From assembly GCA_012270585.1 (NCBI GenBank), contig JAAXIB010000014.1, positions 1-64,000 on the forward strand: a DNA stretch of 64,000 bases. Direction: 5' to 3'. This DNA comes from Nitrospirales bacterium. Lineage in GTDB: Bacteria; Nitrospirota; Nitrospiria; Nitrospirales; UBA8639. A model generated the notes under the pieces. The model saw nothing but the letters and a program-made list of their open reading frames with translations, was not told the origin of the DNA and made no database searches. Shown here piece after piece: positions 32,887 to 41,907 of this stretch (positions within the stretch are counted from its first letter, which is position 1; each line of letters begins with the position of its first letter). The position numbers and the translations under genes were made by a program.

Positions 32887-33951
32887 TCAAGTGAGAGGAG
32901 AGTTAAGCGCTAAAATTCTTTCGGCATGGCTGACCACTTCCTCGACTGAAATGGATTCCAGACATTCCAGGTAATGTGGATTTCGACATTGATACGATCC
33001 GCAGGGATGACAAGGGGTTGTCGGACTGACCAGACTTACATGGCCTGAACCATAAGGAGCAGCCGCCTTGGGATTCGAGGGGCCGTAACATGCCACCACT
33101 GGGACCCCACAAGCCGCAGCCACGTGAATCGGACCTGAATCATTTCCGATGCACAGATGAACTTTATCAAAGACCAGGCTTAATTGGCGGATCCTCGTCT
33201 GCCCAACCAGATTGACTAACACGGAGCCAAGCGCCTGGGAAAATCTCTGGCTAATTGCGTGGTCGTTCGATGATCCGATTAGAACGATTTTCACATTATT
33301 TTGCTTTGCCAAAGATACGGCCACCTGAATAAACCGTTCCAAGGGCCAATTTTTAGCCATTTGTCCGGAGATCGGGGCAATCGCGATGAGTCGATCCCGA
33401 GATTCCACCCCGGCTTCTGCGAACAACTGATCGACTACCGTCCGATCTTTCTCCGATCTGGGCAGTCGGAATTGTGGATGTTCCATGGAGGCGCCAAACA
33501 CCTTGGCGATTTCGAGATACCGGTCCACCATATGAACATCGAGTATTCGCCAGTGCTTTGTACCCTCATTCAATATGTGAACGCGATGGGTGTAAAACCA
33601 CGGACTTCCCTCCCGTCCTTGCGCAAACCCCACCCGAACTTTGGCTCCCGACAGACCGGCGATAAGACCGGACCGGAATAATCCTTGCAGATCAACAACA
33701 CAATCAAACGCCCGTTCGCGAACCCTTGCGATGATCTCCCACCACGAACGAAGACAAAAGTTCACAGGGATGACTTCAGAGAGGTCCGGGTGTCCCTCCA
33801 GTACTTCCGCCCATTCCGATTTGACCAGCCAGGAAATTCGTGACTGCGGACAAACCGACCGCAAGGCACTCAAAGTCGGCAGGGCTTGAATGATGTCACC
33901 CAATGCACTTGGCTTGATAATCAGAAGGTTTTCGGGTTGGAACGCAAGCAT
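32887..33951 (-). CDS. Glycosyltransferase family 9 (heptosyltransferase-like)
   Basis: 354 residues. The N-terminus LLIIKPSALGDIIQALPTL is the GT9 signature, and FDKVHLCIGNDSGPIHVAAACG and PVVACYGPSNP form the donor-binding half, with the conserved GNDSGP motif. It resembles WaaC/WaaQ-type heptosyltransferases, which add L-glycero-D-manno-heptose to the LPS inner core; distinguishing which one is not possible here. Last gene of the long lpx/waa operon on this strand. The gap to gmhB upstream holds an 11-bp perfect hairpin, so its expression may be set apart from the rest. Confidence 0.85.
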   Translation of the reverse strand: MLAFQPENLLIIKPSALGDIIQALPTLSALRSVCPQSRISWLVKSEWAEVLEGHPDLSEVIPVNFCLRSWWEIIARVRERAFDCVVDLQGLFRSGLIAGLSGAKVRVGFAQGREGSPWFYTHRVHILNEGTKHWRILDVHMVDRYLEIAKVFGASMEHPQFRLPRSEKDRTVVDQLFAEAGVESRDRLIAIAPISGQMAKNWPLERFIQVAVSLAKQNNVKIVLIGSSNDHAISQRFSQALGSVLVNLVGQTRIRQLSLVFDKVHLCIGNDSGPIHVAAACGVPVVACYGPSNPKAAAPYGSGHVSLVSPTTPCHPCGSYQCRNPHYLECLESISVEEVVSHAERILALNSPLT

Positions 33952-33997
33952 GTATTATATGTAATCCGCTACAAACCCTCCCCTGCTTCCTCACCTC

Positions 33998-34022
33998 GGC
34001 CCTCTCCCAAAGGGAGAGGGCC
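33998..34022 (-). repeat. Perfect 11-bp hairpin between gmhB and the last heptosyltransferase gene
   Basis: GGCCCTCTCCC and GGGAGAGGGCC form an 11-bp stem with the loop AAA. It lies in the 95-base gap between two genes of the same operon. There is no T-run on either side, so termination is doubtful; RNA processing or protection is possible. The same phrase is common as an intergenic element in other genomes. Confidence 0.7.
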
Positions 34023-34046
34023 TGAAGCGGCGGAACAAACCCTTTC

Positions 34047-34616
34047 CTAACGCAGGATCCAGGAGACGGCTTCGGAGAAACTCGGAGCGATGAAAGCGAC
34101 CGACAATTTTTTGTTTTGACAGATCGCTAACGAATCGTCACTGTTGGTCCCCGTCATGACCAAGACACTCTTGGCCCCTACCCGATGAGCCAGTTCGATA
34201 TCGATATGCCTGTCACCTACGATGTAGCTCTTCGACACATCGATCGGATACCGCGCCAGGGCTTGTTCGATCATTCCAGGATTCGGTTTTCGACACCAGC
34301 ATCCGTCATCGGGATGATGTGGGCAAAACAGCACGTCATCCAGCCACGCCCTTGATTGGGCGAGGCAGTCCTGCAATTTCCGGTGGATAGAGTGCAGGTC
34401 CGCAAGCAAAAAATAGCCGCGTGCTATTCCGGATTGATTCGTTACCACAATGACTTTCAGCCCTGCCAGGTTCAATCGTCGAACCGACGCTGCAACGTCG
34501 GGGAACAATTCAAATTGATCGGGAGACGAGAGATAATCGACATCGCGATTCAACGTCCCGTCACGGTCCACGAACACGGCCGCCTGTTTTCCCATCACCG
34601 TCGGAGATTCATTCAT
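34047..34616 (-). CDS. gmhB: D-glycero-beta-D-manno-heptose-1,7-bisphosphate phosphatase
   Basis: 189 residues. HAD-superfamily phosphatase of the ADP-heptose pathway. FVDRDGTLNRDVDYL holds the nucleophile and acid/base aspartates; VVTNQSGIARG holds the HAD Thr (motif II). The zinc-binding loop is C-P-H-H-P-D-D-G-C-W-C, matching the GmhB C-x-H and C-x-C ligands, and SYIVGDRHIDIELAHRVG carries motif IV. It removes the 7-phosphate on the way to ADP-heptose, the donor for the heptosyltransferases on either side. It lies 18 bases after waaF in the same operon; gmhA and hldE are not in the window. Confidence 0.92.
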   Translation of the reverse strand: MNESPTVMGKQAAVFVDRDGTLNRDVDYLSSPDQFELFPDVAASVRRLNLAGLKVIVVTNQSGIARGYFLLADLHSIHRKLQDCLAQSRAWLDDVLFCPHHPDDGCWCRKPNPGMIEQALARYPIDVSKSYIVGDRHIDIELAHRVGAKSVLVMTGTNSDDSLAICQNKKLSVAFIAPSFSEAVSWILR

Positions 34617-34634
34617 GGTCTCACGCAGCTCCGC

Positions 34635-35735
34635 TCAGGACACCATCCGTTTTGCGAGGATCCCCTTTGCGGCTTGAAACACCTGCTCGGTGGAAATTGA
34701 AGTCATGCAGCGATGGTCAATGGGACATTCGCGAAGGAAACAGGGTGAACAGTTGATGGGATTTCTGACAATCGTATGCAGGGCATTATAAGGCACCGTG
34801 GCCACGGGATCGGTCGGCCCGAAAATCGCCACAACGGGAACGCCCAGGGCCTTGGCTACGTACATCGGGCCCGTATCATTCGTCACAAAAAGATGGCATC
34901 GCTTAATAACGGCTTTCAACTCGCCCAATGAGGTTCTTCCCGAAAGGACCAGTGGATTTGCATCCATCCGCTGTGCAATGGCCTCACCCAATTCTTCCTC
35001 TCCCGGCCCTCCGAGGATCAGACATCGGACGGAATGGGTATCCTGTTGCCGTAACTCGTCAATCAACCGATCAGCCACTACGGCAAACCGTTCCGGCAAC
35101 CAACGCTTCGCCCCACCATAAACGGAGCCCGGGTTCAGCCCAATAACGACCTCCGAAGTCTGAATGCCACCCTCTTGCAGTAAGCACGCCGCTCGCACCT
35201 GTTCTTCGGGAGATACGTGGAGTACTGGCTTCGAGGTGGAAGCTTCTTGCACAAGAGGCTTCAGCATGTCCATATAATAGTGCACCTGATGTACCGTACG
35301 CGTTCCATCCGGGGGAGCGACGGGGTGTGTGAGCAACAACCTCCGACCATCCGTGGCATACCCGTATCGCAGACGAATGCCGGCAAGTACGCTCAACAAT
35401 GCGGCTTCAAAGGCATTTTGAAAAAGCAAAACCAGATCGTATTGTTCCCGGCGAAGACTCGCGGCCAGTCTGAACTTTCCGCGCCAGCCGGCGTGCATGC
35501 CCCGATGCTCATAGACGACAACACGATCCACACCGGGATGCCCCACGAATAATTCGCCCACCGTGGAACGAACCAAGAGGGCAATTTCCGAATCGGGAAA
35601 CGCTCGACGGACCGTATCCAAGGCCGGGACACACATTACCGCGTCACCCACCCAATTCGGCCCGCGAACCAGAATTTTCTTTATCCTGTCCGGTGGGATC
35701 TTGAGCGCTTTCACGGCCATGGTTTCCTGAAACAT
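34635..35735 (-). CDS. waaF: LPS heptosyltransferase II (GT9)
   Basis: 366 residues. ILVRGPNWVGDAVMCVPAL is the GT9 start, and HLFVTNDTGPMYVAKALGVP and IFGPTDPVATVP are the donor-site block. It transfers the second heptose to heptose I of the LPS inner core. The phrase NWVGD (Trp in place of the LGD of family 9 relatives) is the mark usually seen in WaaF. Cytoplasmic face of the inner membrane. It is followed by gmhB, and preceded by an intergenic block of repeats (35752-35863) that separates it from lpxK. Confidence 0.9.
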   Translation of the reverse strand: MFQETMAVKALKIPPDRIKKILVRGPNWVGDAVMCVPALDTVRRAFPDSEIALLVRSTVGELFVGHPGVDRVVVYEHRGMHAGWRGKFRLAASLRREQYDLVLLFQNAFEAALLSVLAGIRLRYGYATDGRRLLLTHPVAPPDGTRTVHQVHYYMDMLKPLVQEASTSKPVLHVSPEEQVRAACLLQEGGIQTSEVVIGLNPGSVYGGAKRWLPERFAVVADRLIDELRQQDTHSVRCLILGGPGEEELGEAIAQRMDANPLVLSGRTSLGELKAVIKRCHLFVTNDTGPMYVAKALGVPVVAIFGPTDPVATVPYNALHTIVRNPINCSPCFLRECPIDHRCMTSISTEQVFQAAKGILAKRMVS

Positions 35736-35751
35736 TCGATTTAGCTCCGCT

Positions 35752-35777
35752 GTCGGGTTACGCTACGCTAACCCGAC
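35752..35777. repeat. CGGGTT-type palindromic repeat, copy 2
   Basis: GTCGGGTTA and TAACCCGAC form perfect 9-bp arms around an 8-base spacer CGCTACGC. Sister copies at 13850-13875 and 43028-43059. Confidence 0.75.
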
Positions 35778-35812
35778 CTACGATCTCCGACCCTTCTGTC
35801 ATTCCCGACGCC

Positions 35813-35851
35813 TGTCCTCGACGTTTGTCCTCGACGTTTGTCCTCGACGTT
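35813..35851. repeat. Three tandem 13-base units
   Basis: The unit TGTCCTCGACGTT occurs three times without error (35813, 35826, 35839) and a fourth copy begins at 35852 but diverges to TGTAATCG. The last unit forms one arm of the hairpin at 35841-35863. Confidence 0.8.
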
Positions 35852-35863
35852 TGTAATCGAGGA
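35841..35863. repeat. Covarying-stem hairpin, copy 2
   Basis: TCCTCGA and TCGAGGA form a perfect 7-bp stem with the 9-base loop CGTTTGTAA, followed by TCCAGGGTCTTTG. Compare 59046-59068, where the stem is TCCCCGA/TCGGGGA with almost the same loop. Confidence 0.75.
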
Positions 35864-35898
35864 TCCAGGGTCTTTGTTTCCCCCCATCTTCTCTTTTG

Positions 35899-36924
35899 TT
35901 ACAAAGCCGATAATGCTTTTTCCAATCGACGCTGCCCATCCAAAAACTCCAATTCGAGAAAAACGGCAAAAAGAGGCGTGGGAACCGACCAACTCGATTG
36001 CACTTTTATCAGATCTTTTTCCGTCGTGAGCACCAAGTCCGGGTTGCTCTGCTCAATACGTCGATAAATACCTTCGACTCTGGAATGGACATACGCTTCA
36101 TGATCCCGAAAAACAAGTTCATCCACCACCTGCATGCCGAGCGCTTTCACCGTCCGGTTGAACTGGTTCGGGTTGCCGATGCCGCTGAAGATGAGCACCT
36201 TTTTCCCGCAGGCGTCGGAAAGCGGCATGATTTCCGAGGCGCCGACCAATTCTTTGACTGTGAATCTCGTGGTGATGGGATAGATGCTGGAACCCATGGC
36301 TGTCTCAATGGGTTCCAATACGTTGGGAATCATTGACTCATTCTCAACCCGCGTCAGAATGATATCCGACGCTCTTCTGGCTTCACCGAGCGGTTCCCGG
36401 AGTCTCCCCACGGGCAACAATTCTCTCATTCCTGCGGGATCGGAACTATCCACCAACAACAGGTTCACCTCACGGTCGAGGCCCAAATGTTGAAACCCGT
36501 CATCCAGAACGAAACAGTCGACGGACATTCGGCTCAACACCCAACGGCCCAATGCATACCGGTCGACCCCGACGGCTACGACAACACCCCGACACCGTGT
36601 CGCCATCAGATAGGGTTCATCGCCCGCCTCATGGGGTCCGGCAAGAATCGACGTTCCATCGGATACCAGCAAAAATTCCCGTTGACTATTGCGACGGTAC
36701 CCCCGGCTCAAGATGGCTGGCTTTTTCCCTTGTTCCAACAGCTTTTCAGCCACCCACATGGCCATGGGTGTTTTCCCCGTTCCGCCAGCCGTGAGGTTCC
36801 CCACACTGACGACCGGACAGGGCAACCGGCGTCGCCTCAACCATCCTCGTTCATACAGCCACGTCCGAAAACACGTTGCGAATTGATACGGGCCGGCTAG
36901 CAGCGACTTCCATCCATTCATCAT
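35899..36924 (-). CDS. lpxK: Tetraacyldisaccharide 4'-kinase
   Basis: Phosphorylates the 4' position of the tetraacyl disaccharide, giving lipid IVA. About 341 residues from the ATG at 36924. An N-terminal membrane-associating helix (LLAGPYQFATCFRTWLYERG) is followed by the P-loop VSVGNLTAGGTGKTPMAMWV, then GYRRNSQREF and the DDGFQHLGLDREVNLLLVD catalytic block typical of LpxK. Longer starts within waaA are possible, but the ATG at 36924, five bases after the waaA stop at 36929, fits operon spacing. Preceded by waaA and followed by the repeat block at 35752-35863. Confidence 0.93.
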   Translation of the reverse strand: MMNGWKSLLAGPYQFATCFRTWLYERGWLRRRRLPCPVVSVGNLTAGGTGKTPMAMWVAEKLLEQGKKPAILSRGYRRNSQREFLLVSDGTSILAGPHEAGDEPYLMATRCRGVVVAVGVDRYALGRWVLSRMSVDCFVLDDGFQHLGLDREVNLLLVDSSDPAGMRELLPVGRLREPLGEARRASDIILTRVENESMIPNVLEPIETAMGSSIYPITTRFTVKELVGASEIMPLSDACGKKVLIFSGIGNPNQFNRTVKALGMQVVDELVFRDHEAYVHSRVEGIYRRIEQSNPDLVLTTEKDLIKVQSSWSVPTPLFAVFLELEFLDGQRRLEKALSAL

Positions 36925-36928
36925 GGGT

Positions 36929-38263
36929 TCATGAATGCACACCCGTCTCTCTTTCGAGAAGAAAGGAAGGACGTGGCTCACGAAAGCCGAAGAGTTGTTC
37001 GACCATATTCAAATTTCTCTCGACCACCCCTTGATTGTCGTCGATGGTCTTCCCCGCATTCAGCCCTACACGAGCCACCCAATCCTGATTTTGCATTCCC
37101 TTCACAAATGCTTCGGTCAATTCCTGCCCATTCCGGACTCGGATACCGCCTCCGGATTCAATCAACAACTCAGCAATTTCCTGGCAGTGATCCGTATACG
37201 GGCCGAAACACACCGGCTTTCCCCAAGCCGGCGGTTCCAGGAGATTATGCCCTCCGACGGGAACCAGTGTCCCGCCGACGAACGTCATAAACGCCAGACC
37301 GTACACTTGAGCCAATTCTCCGCGGGTATCCAGAAGGATGATCCGGGGTCCCCCGGGTTTCTGCTGACCCTCTTCACGCAACTGGCTTCGTCTCACCACG
37401 GGAAACCCGAACGCCTCGATTGTCCGGGTCAGAACGTCGCTTCGTTCGATATGTCGTGGAGCCAACAGCAGGACCGCGTTGGGGAATGAACGGATCAAGT
37501 CGCGGTAACTCTCCAAAAGGATTTCTTCCTCCGTGGGATGAGTACTCCCCGCCACCAGCAGCAGTTCGTCTTCCGACACCCCGAATGCCGAACGCTCAAT
37601 CGATGATTGGGACACGAAACCTCCGTTCATCGTCAGATCGAATTTCATGTTCCCCGTACGGTGCATCCGGCCCGGCAAAGCCCCCAACTCGATGAATCGT
37701 CGTTCATCCCGTCCGGTTTGCAGAAGCCCCAAGGAAACGGCCGAAAGAATCTGCCGCATGAATGGCCTGATCCACTGGTAGCGGAGAAAGGAACGGGACG
37801 ACAAGCGCCCGTTTATAATAACGGAAGGGATTCCCCGGCGGGAGAGAGCCCGTAACAGGTTCGGCCAAAGCTCGGTTTCAACGACTAAAAACCCAATCGG
37901 ATTCAGGGATGCAATGAACCGGTTGACGATCCAAGGATAATCCAAGGGCAAAAAACAATGTGTCGCGATGCCAGCCAATCGTTGTCGCACGGCTTCCTGG
38001 CCGGTTTCCGTAATGGTCGACACGATGATCTTGACCGCGGGATATCGGTGATGGAGCGTCGTCACAAACGGCACGATGGCGGAAATTTCTCCCAATGACA
38101 CGGCATGAATCCAAAGAACTTTATCCTGAGAGCCCCACCCCCGAGGCACAACCCATCCTATCCGTTGTAACAGGCCGGATCGACACCGTTTTTTGAGCAA
38201 CAACGCGCAAAGAATGAATGGAAAACTGAGGATAAGGAGCACATTATAAATGCCGTACCACAT
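36929..38263 (-). CDS. waaA: 3-deoxy-D-manno-octulosonic acid transferase
   Basis: 444 residues. Transfers Kdo from CMP-Kdo to lipid IVA at the inner membrane. An N-terminal membrane anchor (VLLILSFPFILCALLL) precedes the GT30 domain: LWIHAVSLGEISA, VETELWPNLL and PSVIINGRLS, then the C-terminal GT-B half with VGGTLVPVGGHNLLEPPAWG, the CMP-binding motif. The ATG at 38263 has AGGGGA about eleven bases upstream. It comes after the DUF374 acyltransferase gene and 4 bases before the lpxK start. Confidence 0.94.
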   Translation of the reverse strand: MWYGIYNVLLILSFPFILCALLLKKRCRSGLLQRIGWVVPRGWGSQDKVLWIHAVSLGEISAIVPFVTTLHHRYPAVKIIVSTITETGQEAVRQRLAGIATHCFLPLDYPWIVNRFIASLNPIGFLVVETELWPNLLRALSRRGIPSVIINGRLSSRSFLRYQWIRPFMRQILSAVSLGLLQTGRDERRFIELGALPGRMHRTGNMKFDLTMNGGFVSQSSIERSAFGVSEDELLLVAGSTHPTEEEILLESYRDLIRSFPNAVLLLAPRHIERSDVLTRTIEAFGFPVVRRSQLREEGQQKPGGPRIILLDTRGELAQVYGLAFMTFVGGTLVPVGGHNLLEPPAWGKPVCFGPYTDHCQEIAELLIESGGGIRVRNGQELTEAFVKGMQNQDWVARVGLNAGKTIDDNQGVVERNLNMVEQLFGFREPRPSFLLERETGVHS

Positions 38264-38336
38264 TTCAGTACGAATCCCCTCAATGTGTCATTCCTGCGGA
38301 AGCGGGAAGTATGAAATCGGTCGGAGCAACGGACGG

Positions 38337-38995
38337 CTATTCACCCGAATCATAACACATCGCTTCCGCTTCTGATGACAGTGAGGAGAGAGTGGTTTCC
38401 AACTCCACCCGTATTCGTTCCATGGTAGCAGCATCGGCATCACGGTCAACCCAAATCGGGTCGCCCCACAGAAAGATTCCACGGGAAAACGGATACGGGA
38501 CTATAAATCGATCCCAACTGGAAAAGACTTTTTTTTTGAGCACGCAAACGCCAGAGGAACAATAGGGAGACCGGTGAATTTGGCGAGGGCAACGACCCCC
38601 TGTTGCACGCAATGCCTGGGCCCTTTGGGACCATCGGGCGTAATAACAAGATCAACGCCCTGCCGGCCAAGGCGAATGAGTTGACGCAATGCCTTTGGCC
38701 CACCCCTTGTCGTTGATCCACGGACGGCTCCGAACCCAAATCGTTTGACGATTCGATAAATGAGTTCCCCGTCCCGATGCCGGCTGATCAGAATCTCGGG
38801 GTGAGGGCCACGATAGCCCAACGGAATCATCAACTGTTGCCCGTGCCAGAATGCCAGGATAATATTGCGACCGTCCTGATAAACATGATCGACCGGCTCG
38901 AATCGATAGGACTGCAAGGACATTGACTTGCCAAGAAGACGAATCGTTACCACGCCGAGAAACGACAGGATGCTCAATTTCAACCGATTTATCAT
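38337..38995 (-). CDS. DUF374/lysophospholipid acyltransferase-like protein, interrupted by a frameshift at a nine-A run
   Basis: The zero frame opens at ATG 38995 (MINRLKLSILSFLGVV, a membrane anchor), carries the LPLAT motifs AFWHGQQLMIP, SRHRDGELI and VITPDGPKGPRHCVQQG, and stops at 38501-38503 after 164 codons. The -1 frame then encodes the expected C-terminus (VFSSWDRFIVPYPFSRG, then IFLWGDP) to 38337. The two join at A9 (plus-strand T at 38529-38537), which contains the slippery heptamer A-AAA-AAG in the right register. Full product 219 residues, the family's usual length. DUF374 proteins add secondary acyl chains to lipid A or core precursors. Whether this is programmed slippage, transcription slippage, a pseudogene or a sequencing error cannot be settled from this sequence alone. 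Confidence 0.75.
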
Positions 38996-39017
38996 AAAAG
39001 CTGTTGGCCTTCCCTGA

Positions 39018-40766
39018 CTACCGCAACGTGGGCGCCTCGGGAACGTCGTGGAATTGGGTTTGATAGAGTCGCGTGTACACCCCGTTTCGACGAAGCAATT
39101 CATGATGGATACCCTCTTCCACAATGCGCCCTTCATCCAGAACGATAATGCGGTCCGCGTGTTGAACGGTCGAGAGGCGGTGCGCAATGACAAGCGTCGT
39201 CCGGTTTTTCATCAATTCAGCCAGGGCAGCCTGGACGTTTCGTTCGGATTCGGTATCCAAGGCGGAGGTGGCCTCATCGAGAATGAGCAGAGAGGGATTC
39301 CGCAACATCGCGCGGGCGATGGCCAACCGTTGACGTTGCCCGCCGGAAAGGTTGACGCCGTTTTCTCCTATCAGCGTATTCAAGCCCTCGGGTAATTCTT
39401 CAATAAATTCCCACGCATGCGCCGCCCGTGCTGCCTGGATGATTTCTTCCTCGGACGCTTCCGAGCGACCGTACGCAATGTTGGCCCGTACGGTATCATC
39501 AAACAGAACCGTCTCCTGAGAGACGATGGCCATCTGTGCCCGCAAGGAGGTCAACGTCACGTCCCTGATATCCCGTCCGTCAATCAGAATGCGGCCTTCT
39601 GAGTGATCATGCAACCTCGGGACCAAACTCATCAAGGTGGATTTGCCGCTCCCGCTTTTCCCGACCAACGCCACCACTTCGCCGAACTCGACGGTGAGGT
39701 GAACGTGCTCGATTGCCGCTTCGTCACTCCCTTCATAATAAAAGCTCACGTCACGAAACTCCAGGGACCGCGAGATGGCCGGCAATTCCACGCGTCCGTG
39801 ATCATGAATGAATTCGTGATCCCGATCCAGCATTTCAAAGACTCGATTCGCCGCAGCGATCGCCTGTTGAATCAGCACATTGGCGCCGGCAAGTCTCTTT
39901 ACCGGCCTATATGCCAAAAACATGGCCGCCAAAAAGGAAAAAAATTCTCCCGGTTTCATTTGTCCATCAATGACCAAGAGCCCCCCGTACCACACAATAA
40001 AGGCAATTCCGCTTATCCCGATCACTTCCAACAGCGGCGAACTCAGCGCCGCCAGTTGTGCCGACTTCATCACTGCCCGCAAATATGCGGCATTCCCTCT
40101 GGAAAACCGTTGTTGTTCAATGGGTTCACCCCCGTACGCTTTGACCATGCGAATGCCGGCAAAGGCTTCTTTCAGCGTCGAGGCCATATCCCCCATCGAT
40201 TCCTGCCCCCTGGCGGCCAACTTTCGCAACCGCTTACCGATCTTGACGATGGCGTAGGTTGAGACCGGCATCACCAGGATCAACGCCGTGGCCAACTTCC
40301 AATTCTGGTAAAAGGCCACGCCGGTCAACGCCAGGCAGGTCAGTCCCTGTTGAAGCAAATCTTTAATCACATTGGGAATGGCATTGGCCATTTCATTGAC
40401 ATCGTTGATGACCCGCGCGACCAGACGACCGCTGGAATGTTTATGATGAAACGTCAGGGGAAGGCGGAGAAAGTGCCCAAACAATTTCTGCCGGATTTCG
40501 GCCACCACGCGATGACCCACGTAACTCATCAGATAGGCTTGGCCATACGAGAAGACCCCTTTCAACGCGGCCGCACCGAGAATCACCAGGGGCAAAACCA
40601 TAAGGAGCAGTTGATCCTTGGCAATAAAAATTTCGTCCAGGACCGGTTGCACCAGCCAAGCATACAATCCTGACATGCCCGCCACGCCCGCCGCACACAC
40701 GCAAGCCGCGACCAACCGGACCCGGTACGCATGCACGTAAAACAAGAGTCTGAGAAAAGCGGTCAT
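39018..40766 (-). CDS. msbA: Lipid A export permease/ATP-binding protein MsbA
   Basis: 582 residues from the ATG at 40766. Half-size ABC transporter: six transmembrane segments in the N-terminal 310 residues, then VALVGKSGSGKSTLMSLV (Walker A), LSGGQRQRLAIARAML (signature) and LLILDEATSALD (Walker B). The context (between lpxB and an acyltransferase gene) points to MsbA, which flips lipid A-core across the inner membrane. The start: an ATG four bases into the lpxB stop (ATGA at 40763-40766) is typical coupling; an ATG at 40775 gives three more residues. Confidence 0.9.
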   Translation of the reverse strand: MTAFLRLLFYVHAYRVRLVAACVCAAGVAGMSGLYAWLVQPVLDEIFIAKDQLLLMVLPLVILGAAALKGVFSYGQAYLMSYVGHRVVAEIRQKLFGHFLRLPLTFHHKHSSGRLVARVINDVNEMANAIPNVIKDLLQQGLTCLALTGVAFYQNWKLATALILVMPVSTYAIVKIGKRLRKLAARGQESMGDMASTLKEAFAGIRMVKAYGGEPIEQQRFSRGNAAYLRAVMKSAQLAALSSPLLEVIGISGIAFIVWYGGLLVIDGQMKPGEFFSFLAAMFLAYRPVKRLAGANVLIQQAIAAANRVFEMLDRDHEFIHDHGRVELPAISRSLEFRDVSFYYEGSDEAAIEHVHLTVEFGEVVALVGKSGSGKSTLMSLVPRLHDHSEGRILIDGRDIRDVTLTSLRAQMAIVSQETVLFDDTVRANIAYGRSEASEEEIIQAARAAHAWEFIEELPEGLNTLIGENGVNLSGGQRQRLAIARAMLRNPSLLILDEATSALDTESERNVQAALAELMKNRTTLVIAHRLSTVQHADRIIVLDEGRIVEEGIHHELLRRNGVYTRLYQTQFHDVPEAPTLR

Positions 40767-41899
40767 GCCTGACATTCGGCCAACACGACCTCCGCCGCTC
40801 TAAGAGAAGCCCCAGGAGATCCAAGCCGGGCGCGAATGTCGCCCAACGCTTCCCGCATTTGGTCATACCGCGTTCGATCCTTCAGAAGGCGAAGCGCCTC
40901 CTCGCTCAATCGTTCCGCCGTCATCTCCGATTGCAATAATTCCGGAACAATGCCGCGCCCGGCGACCAGGTTCACCAAACCCACGTGTTCGACGGTTATG
41001 AGCATTCTTGCAAGAAGGTAGGTCAACCGGGAAACACGATACGCAAGGATCATGGGTGTGCCCACCAGCGCAGCCTGCAAGGTGGCCGTCCCCGAAGCCA
41101 CCAACAGTAAATCCGCGGCTGCCATGACCTCGGTTGGTCGATTGGGCACCACGGTCACGGGAAGCGTCTTCCGAGCAACCACCTCGTTGACCCACTCCCC
41201 AGCTACCGTGGGGGCTTGTCCGATGACGCAATGAAGGTCGGGAAACGATTCCCTGATTCGCCTCGCCGCCTCCATCATGGCCGGCAGCAGCGACTGGATT
41301 TCGGAATGGCGACTCCCGGGAAACACTCCCAGCATTAAGCCTTGAGCCGGAAGACCCAATTGCTGTCGTAAACGGGCCGCATCATCGCGTTGTGCCACCT
41401 GGTCGAGTAAGGGATGTCCCACGAAACTACAGGGTACGTCGGCTTGGCGAAATATCGGCTCCTCAAAGGGTAGAATCACGATCATCCGGCGTACCACGCG
41501 CCTGATCAAATTGATCCGGTGTCGCCCCCAGGCCCAAATCTGCGGAGCTATATAGTAGATCACGCGATGGCCGAGCTTGGCCGCGATCCTGGCTAATCGA
41601 AGGTTCATGGACGGATTATCCACAAAGACCACGCCGTCCAAGGACTCCCGTCTGAAAAATCGTTTCAAGGTCAAGAGGTTGGCCAGTCCTTTCCAAATCA
41701 TGACCGGTCCCGGCACACCGACGACGTCCAGGCGATGTAAGTCTTGCACCAATTCCACTCCTGCGGCCCGCATGTGCTGTCCGCCTACCCCAACGAGCCT
41801 GATCTCAGGCTGAAGTTCTTTTAAGGCTTTTGCCAAGTCTGCACCATGAAGGTCACCCGACGCCTCACCGGTGACGATCATGATTGACAGACCAGCCAT
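40763..41899 (-). CDS. lpxB: Lipid-A-disaccharide synthase
   Basis: 378 residues. Condenses UDP-2,3-diacylglucosamine with lipid X to the tetraacyl disaccharide. The N-terminus IMIVTGEASGDLHGADLA is the LpxB signature; VFVDNPSMNLRLA and YYIAPQIWAWGRHRINLIRR are its catalytic region, and FPGSRHSEIQSLLP its GT-B C-terminal half. Membrane-associated on the cytoplasmic side. It starts 9 bases after the Gfo/Idh stop and overlaps msbA. Confidence 0.95.
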   Translation of the reverse strand: MAGLSIMIVTGEASGDLHGADLAKALKELQPEIRLVGVGGQHMRAAGVELVQDLHRLDVVGVPGPVMIWKGLANLLTLKRFFRRESLDGVVFVDNPSMNLRLARIAAKLGHRVIYYIAPQIWAWGRHRINLIRRVVRRMIVILPFEEPIFRQADVPCSFVGHPLLDQVAQRDDAARLRQQLGLPAQGLMLGVFPGSRHSEIQSLLPAMMEAARRIRESFPDLHCVIGQAPTVAGEWVNEVVARKTLPVTVVPNRPTEVMAAADLLLVASGTATLQAALVGTPMILAYRVSRLTYLLARMLITVEHVGLVNLVAGRGIVPELLQSEMTAERLSEEALRLLKDRTRYDQMREALGDIRARLGSPGASLRAAEVVLAECQA

Positions 41900-41907
41900 A
41901 CCCTCCT

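Noticed and set aside
35813-35863. Possible CRISPR array
   Set aside because: Units are 13 bases in direct tandem without spacers; no cas genes. It is a tandem repeat, not a CRISPR.
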